DNA from: Lucifuga dentata
Lineage: Eukaryota; Chordata; Actinopteri; Ophidiiformes; Bythitidae
Direction of reading: 5' to 3'
Length of the DNA stretch: 64,000 bases
NCBI GenBank assembly: GCA_014773175.1
Contig: VXCM01000131.1
Location: 124,001 to 188,000, forward strand
Below the pieces are notes generated by a model. It was not told the origin of the DNA and did no database searches. It saw only the letters and a program-made list of their open reading frames with translations. A program made the position numbers and the translations under genes. This document shows positions 57,801-64,000 of this stretch, in pieces (position 1 is the stretch's first letter; every line of letters starts with the position of its first letter).

Positions 57801-60236
57801 TATGAGTAGAATGACAAACGCAATCTCCCACATTTACATTGATTTATTTCATCAAAGCTGGGTTTCTGGAAAGGCATTATGGAAGGAATGTTATGGAAGG
57901 AAGCTAAGACATAATCAAGATGGTTTTCCATAGTTGATTGTTATTCCGAAGACATTTTTGTTTTGCTGCTCCAACTTTTAACAGACACGGAGATCTGCCT
58001 ATTGTTCAGCCCAGACTTTTTAGGGACAAATTTGCAGTCAGAAAAAAATATTGGAAAATAAATAGGTTTTGTGAGTTTAACAGGTACATTTGGACAATCT
58101 AATGCAGTCCAGTATGGCATGCCTGCTATAAATCCTGCTTTGTTCAGTTTATAATGTTCAGCTTTTGTTGACACTGCGTGAGAGTGTTGATTCAACTGTA
58201 TTTTATGATAGTAGTTAATCTGTGTTCCATGAGCTGCAGCCTCAGAATTGACCATACAGTTGAATCATCATCTCTGTGTCAAAGTGTCAGCAAAACCAGA
58301 CATTACAAATGACACAGCGGCGGAGTTTATTAAAGGATTGTTGCATGGAATTGTATTAGATTGCACACACATAAATACACTGATAACTCGGCTTATGTAA
58401 ACATTTCCGAATTGTTGCATTAATGTGCATTATGTGAAAGCGGAAATTAAGAGTCAGGTCAGTTACAGAGAAATAAAATAAAAGAAGCATTCAGATTTTT
58501 GGAGGTTTCTGTACCACAATACATTACATGACATGACCTTTAGGTTATCAACATAAACAAAAATAAACTTTCTGATAACTTGGAGCCAGTCGGTTGTTTA
58601 AGTAACAAGGTCGTACATTGGTCCTATTGCAGCCACCGTTCTAAATCTCTTTTTTGCTGCCAATTATTACACTTAACCCCCAAAGGAAGTCAGTTATCCG
58701 TGTTCCTGTCATATCTCAGGTGTCTGGATCCCTATCAACAGGTGCAGTGCCTGGGCAAACACTCCACACTGCTACGATGTGGAGAGACCAAACATTTAAT
58801 TTCCTGTCCTGAGACCCCCTAATGTAGAGTGCATATAAGGTGGTGAACCTTCAGTAATCTGGTTTTAGCTGCTGTAGCCAGTGCTGCCTTATTGCTTCAG
58901 TGTTTGCAGCGTGAACAGAAAGTGCTTTTCTTAATGGTTTTGATGTGAAGTGGGGGGGGGAAGCTGAGCTGTTGAAGTCTTCATAGAAGCAACATAATCA
59001 CCTTGACTGTGTTCAGCTCAACCTGAGTGGGTGGAAACATGACGAGTGGCATTTGTTGCCAAGTAACGCAGCTCTACTGACAAGAACTCGTATGATCACC
59101 CATAATAACGGTGGATGTACATTGCAAAGCTTGAGTAGAGCTGCCAAGGTTGTGTGACATTACTGTTTACAATGAAGACATTTAGCAGCCACTCATCTTG
59201 TAATTGTCATTTTTCAAGGTTGCTAATCTATAATTCTAATGTAAATAGCATGAAATCATTTTTTGAGAGATTATCATTAGTTAGTAGCCCTTATTTTGAT
59301 TCACTGGTGTTCAAGATTTGCCTCATTTAATTATCCTTCTTTATCTGCATATAGCTACATATTGAGGCAACACAGCCCTTTCTTAAGTTGAATAACAATT
59401 TAATGCAAGATAGGTTATACAAGGGACCGCTAGATTAAATATTCAGCAGAGATGTGCAGCAGGAATAAAAGAAATAGAATTTTCCCTTTCGATTATTCTT
59501 TTTTCCTCCTACCTCTTATCCCTTCACCACTCAGGGTTAAAGCAGATGTAGCACTTTCTATGCTAATCTGCTAATCGTTCATATGTGGATGCTGAACCTG
59601 ACTGCAGGGGTCTGCAGCATCTGGCCGTACCTTTGTTATTCAAATAATAAAAGACCTGCAAATGTCATGAGCCCCCTACGGCACACTCAGTCATCTGATG
59701 GGACCAGGAGGTGGCACACATGCTGAAATGCCTTTTTGGAATAGTGTAATGTATGGAAAACTTAATGAAAACAGAGAATCAATGCATTTAAATCCCTGCT
59801 TCTCCCAAAGAGAAATATCTCATGGTTTTTCTTACATGTTCTCTTTCACAATAAAGGTTGCACTGCAAACAGTTACTTTTAAAAAAATTTCCTCCTCTTT
59901 TTCTTTTTTTTCTTTTTCTATGAAGTGAAAACTTTAGTTAAGTACTCTTATTACCATTACCACATAGTGACATGTAAGAAAAATCTGAAAACAGCCTCCC
60001 CACACTTGGCATCTTAGGATCTTTTCAATTGTATTGTATTATGAAAAAATATGTGTGAAGATTATAAACCGCAGAATCGATAAGCTGAGATGGATTCTAT
60101 TTTAGATATTCAGGTCCTGGGGAACTTTTAGTTTATGCTGATCAGTCTCTGAAACCGTGTTCACATGTGGCAATGAAATGCATGCTGGTTGATCCAATCA
60201 TAACAGCATGAACAGCTCTACAAGTTTAATTTTACA
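54872..60236. other. Intron segment, no gene recognised
   Basis: Contains (GT)n at 55860-55882 and a second copy of repeat E near 56200-56255. No splice-framed exon with a recognisable domain was found on either strand. Confidence 0.45.
56200..56255. repeat. Short dispersed repeat E, copy 2
   Basis: cgacacgttaagtctggtgc followed by tttatgaatcctgc matches 25990-26045. Confidence 0.55.
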
Positions 60237-60872
60237 TTAAAGGACCATATTGACCATTTTGCATGTTTGATAATAATAATAATATAGCTAATATATTCAG
60301 TTTTCAGTTGACATCACTGACAGTCATTTCCCAAAGCATACTACTGGAACGATGAATTAAAAGTTTTTTCCTACCTTCCAGAACACCACTGGTTTCATTT
60401 ATTCTGGTACGCTGTTAAAATCAACTTGTTGATACTTGAAACATTCTTGAGATAGATAATCCATCATCATGAACAAGATGCATATTCAGGGGTTTTGTTT
60501 TTTTTTTTTTTTTTTTTNTTTTTTTTTTTTTTTTTTGAAGTTACACAATTTTAGCGTTTAAGCGCAGTATAAAGCACGAAGTGAATCTATGTCTCCACCG
60601 GAGAACATAATCCCAAAAGAAGACCTGCGTTTATCGAAAAATTTAAACGACTGTGACTTCATCTGCGTAAGTATTAGCAGGCGAAACATCATTTTTTTTA
60701 TAAGATGGCTGTATCGCTTGAATATTTGATTTTGAAAAATTAAGAGATTTTGCAAATTATCAGAAATGCTGAAAGACAGTTTTATCCTTTGGGAAATGGT
60801 TTGTAACGTAACATGTATAAAAATTGATTATATTAGGCTCAAACATGCAAAATGGCCGGTATAGTCCTTTAA
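60237..60872 (+). mobile_element. Family A TIR element, about 636 bp, with poly-T and N
   Basis: TTAAAGGACCATATTGACC at the left; TATAGTCCTTTAA at the right, TTAA borders. A poly-T tract with N 60518 lies inside. Resembles the 10586/26181 subfamily in inverse orientation. Confidence 0.87.
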
Positions 60873-63800
60873 GGACACATTGGTATTAACCACTTGGGAC
60901 ATTGAACTGCAAATAAGGAAAAAAAAAAAATGCAGAGTAACACATACACACATAGGATTCCATTATTCGCTGAATATACATGACTTGTTGTTTGACTAGC
61001 TTATGAGAGGAAGTACAGCTGGTGAGGTAATGCATGTGCAGAGTGAGATCTGATACGTGTTCTTACTGTTCAGCAGCAGTTGTCTGTTTCCCCACAGACA
61101 AAATCAAATGTAACTGCAACTACTCGCTCAAGACATGTTTGAATCTCACTCTATTGCCAGGTGTGAACTGCACTTTAAATGTAAACACAATCTGGATGTG
61201 GGTCTGAATACAGCGTAGTAAACCCGAAATACAGTCGGCTACAGAAAAGAGATTACCCCCATCCCCCGTTTCTTCCTCTCACGCTCATCTCATGGATGTG
61301 CAAATGGACCACCTGCTAGCTTGCAAACATGACGGCACAGTACCTCACTTAATTAAAAGATAATACCAGCTAATTATAATCATTTGGGCTACAGATGCAT
61401 AAAAGCATGTTAGGAACAGTGGTGGGTGACACACTTACAGCCTCTTTAGCTCTCGTAATGGGATGCTTTTGCTGTCAGATTTTATTTAGATGACACACAT
61501 TTTCGTTAAATGCACAATTAGTTCCTTGTGCGTCTGTCTTTGCTAAAAACGTTTCCATGCTGAAATATTGGACCTGGCTGTGCATTTTGAATTAGGCGTG
61601 GGGTTTTATGCACTGGTGGAAATGCAAACTTAACAAGGAAATATTCACTAGCTTAGCTCTTTAGCTCAACACCATCAGCCTTGGTACATTATGCTTGCAG
61701 CTACCAGATGGTAAATGTTTGGTGTTTCTAATGTGGATCTGAGTTGTCATGGCCAATAAAATGTGTAGAGACCTGAGAACGGATCATTCATTCATTAAAA
61801 CATTTCATTACATGATGTCGTAGAAACTAAGGAAATCAGATTGGCCCTTGATGGCAAACAGTCTGCAAATGCTGGTTTTTTTTCAGTCGGTGAGCTTGCT
61901 GACTCATCATATCCAGCAAGTGGCTTAGATGTGTCTTAGATGTACGGGAACTAAATGTGCTTTGCATCTTTTCTCAGCATAAGGGCACAAGTGTGCGGCA
62001 TTGGAGATCTTCCGTTGAAAGCTCCTCCTCTGGTGTTTACAAAAAAAACACATTCGCACAAACACACACTCACACCTATGTAGCCCACCATCACAGGCGC
62101 CTTTCTTACACGGGGCATTCCAGTGACTGCAGCTACAGTCGACTCCTGTCCAGGAGGTTGTGGCTAATTATGCTGTGGTGATCACACTGCGCTCGCTCTG
62201 ACAAGTATCGCTCGGAACCCAACACCACAGAGCTGACTGGTGCTGGAAACAACCTGGTTGCCAGGTTTGTTTGATTCACCCCTGCCAGCATCAGCATCTG
62301 TGTGTTTGTGTGTGGGAAGGAGGAAGGGGGAGGGCGAGAGAGGGGCATTGAGGCCACCCATGTCTCATTCCATTTTCCTGAATGAAGTGAGGAAAGTAGA
62401 CACACACTACCCTCTCGCTTCGCTTTCATAAACTTGTAAGTCAAAGGTCAGATCCAGCCTATTTGTTTTGTGTCTTTGGTGAGCCGTGCTCTTCTTGCTA
62501 TAACCGGGAGGCATGGCATCAGGGAGCGATCATCACAACAACAAATGAAAAATACAGTATTGTTTGACAGTTGCTTCAGCAATATTACAGATTGCTCATG
62601 CTAGAAATACGCAGTAAGCTTTTAGATACACACTGCAGAAGGACAAGAGCAAGACGGACTATTAAATGTGGTGAGATCAAACGAGAGACAGATTTGGAAA
62701 GAGAAAGAGGTTTAATGGAGTCCTTATTGTACTCTGGAACCCTATTGAGTGGACTGCAGCAATCCAGCTCTTAAGAAGAGCAATCAACATGTCCTGTTTA
62801 AACATCCATCATTAAGTAGTCCACATCTTTGTTGTAATCTCTGTTTGTCTTAGTAGATCATGAAATTGATATTGCCTTGACACAGAAATGTAATTTCAAA
62901 CTGCTTTTTTAATTATCCTTCCGAAATATATTGGCTGCTGGATGTTGCGGCAGTAACATGCCATTGGATTGACCTGGAATAAAATTGAGATCCTCTAGGG
63001 TTGTTTTATCTTCCACACAATCTTCTCTCCTCACAGCAAGATAGTGATAGAGTAATGACTGTAACAGACTCTCCACTCCAGTCTTTATGAAGCCAAAACC
63101 CCAAATGACTCAAGGCACGAGATAAGCCGTCAACAGAGAGAAATGAGGGTTCAGACACTCTTTTCTTTCTTAGTGGCTTTCCTTTTTTACTACCCTTTGT
63201 TTTTGCTCATCTTGCCCTTCTTATCTCAGCTCGTCCCCCTCCCTGCTGCGTAGTGTGCCAGGGGATAGCAGAGTGCTACCACGTTCTTGGTTGGCATAGC
63301 TGAGGTGCAAGCATTAGCCAGAGCCGTCTGTAGAGACATGGCCAGAAGAGACAGCCAAGGACTCGGTGCCCATCTGGTGCCAAAGCCAGAGAGGGAGCCA
63401 TCATTTATGAACTGTATTGATGTGAAAAGCTTCCCCTGTCCCTCTGGAACCATGTTGTTCTGTGATTGCGGTGCTCCGTAAGGTTTCAGCATGTGGGTTT
63501 GTGAAGCGGAGGTATATTTTCTTTACTTTTTAACTCATTGATGTTGTTCCTCCTCAGAGATCAGATTTCAGAATCTGAGAGACTTGGAAAGAGCAGCCCC
63601 TTCTTTCTCTCGTTTTTCTGCCGCTCTGCTATATCTCATATCTGTCATATTACTCTGCTGGCGTGCAGAAAAAAGATTTCACCATGGGACCAGTATGAGT
63701 TCTCTAACAGCACACTATTTAGACTGAAACATCTATCAGACTTGTGGGGGATGTTTAGCCTGGCTGCCGAGCTCCTCTGCTCCACTGTGTCTTAATCTTC

Positions 63801-64000
63801 CATCTTTGGCTCATTATGCTGGAAATATATTGAAGAGTGTGACCCCACATGTTTGACATTAGTGTTCCTTTATATTTAGTTTGATACTAAATCCTCTGTT
63901 AAGTTTTGCTCATGCCCTTTTCTGTGAAGTTATAGCACTTACTTGTATAAACGGTTTGCATTAGGCTTTCATCATGTTGGCTGAGTCCGCAGACTCTTTG
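60873..64000. other. Right end of window, no gene recognised
   Basis: No exon, RNA gene or complete mobile element is supported. If the second gene is ptk7, its first Ig exon lies beyond 64 kb. Confidence 0.45.

Noticed and set aside
62500..63500. Possible Ig-type exon of the second gene near the right edge
   Set aside because: The open frames here lack paired cysteines with a Trp, and none is bounded by matching splice sites.

Overview
This is vertebrate genomic DNA, almost certainly from a ray-finned (teleost) fish. It has long introns with GT-AG boundaries, dense short DNA transposons, microsatellites and a draft-assembly texture. It is not prokaryotic: there are no operons, CRISPR arrays or rRNA genes.

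The left 19 kb holds a nearly complete kinesin light chain gene on the + strand. Sixteen coding exons between 447 and 18011 join in phase into a 634-residue protein (631 without a 9-nt micro-exon). It has the heptad-repeat coiled coil that binds kinesin heavy chain, an acidic linker with the LFP motif, six TPRs, and a serine-rich basic tail ending in a short exon. The N-terminal half reads like KLC1. The sixth TPR, the tail and its [19 protein letters not shown] block read most like KLC4, so klc4 is the preferred call. Intron 13 (9482-17500) is about 8 kb and contains two copies of one transposon family, a nested transposon pair, and a CpG-richer patch with an RFX X-box-like palindrome and a downstream polyadenylation signal. 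The 3' UTR probably ends near an AATAAA at 19389.

From about 21.6 to 22.4 kb lies a CpG-rich promoter-like region, followed by one coding first exon (ATG at 22209). It encodes a basic N-terminus and a short hydrophobic segment, like a signal-peptide exon. In human, PTK7 follows KLC4 in the same orientation, has a signal-peptide first exon and a very long first intron. The exon is therefore proposed, mainly from synteny, as exon 1 of ptk7. No further exon was found, so 22.4-64 kb would be its first intron, at least 41 kb long.

That intron is dominated by repeats. One family of about 470-640 bp elements, with TIRs of about 95 bp and mostly TTAA at the ends (family A), occurs 13 times in 10.5-60.9 kb, whole or in pieces. 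Other items are family B (TIR with ctcggaa), families C and D, a decayed Tc1-like transposon at 37.4-38.3 kb, and several microsatellites. Nested insertions give a relative order of activity.

The assembly has 23 single-N positions. At eight of them the 63-66 bp before the N is repeated exactly after it, which indicates unmerged overlapping contig ends. One such false duplication shifts the frame of the putative ptk7 exon 1.
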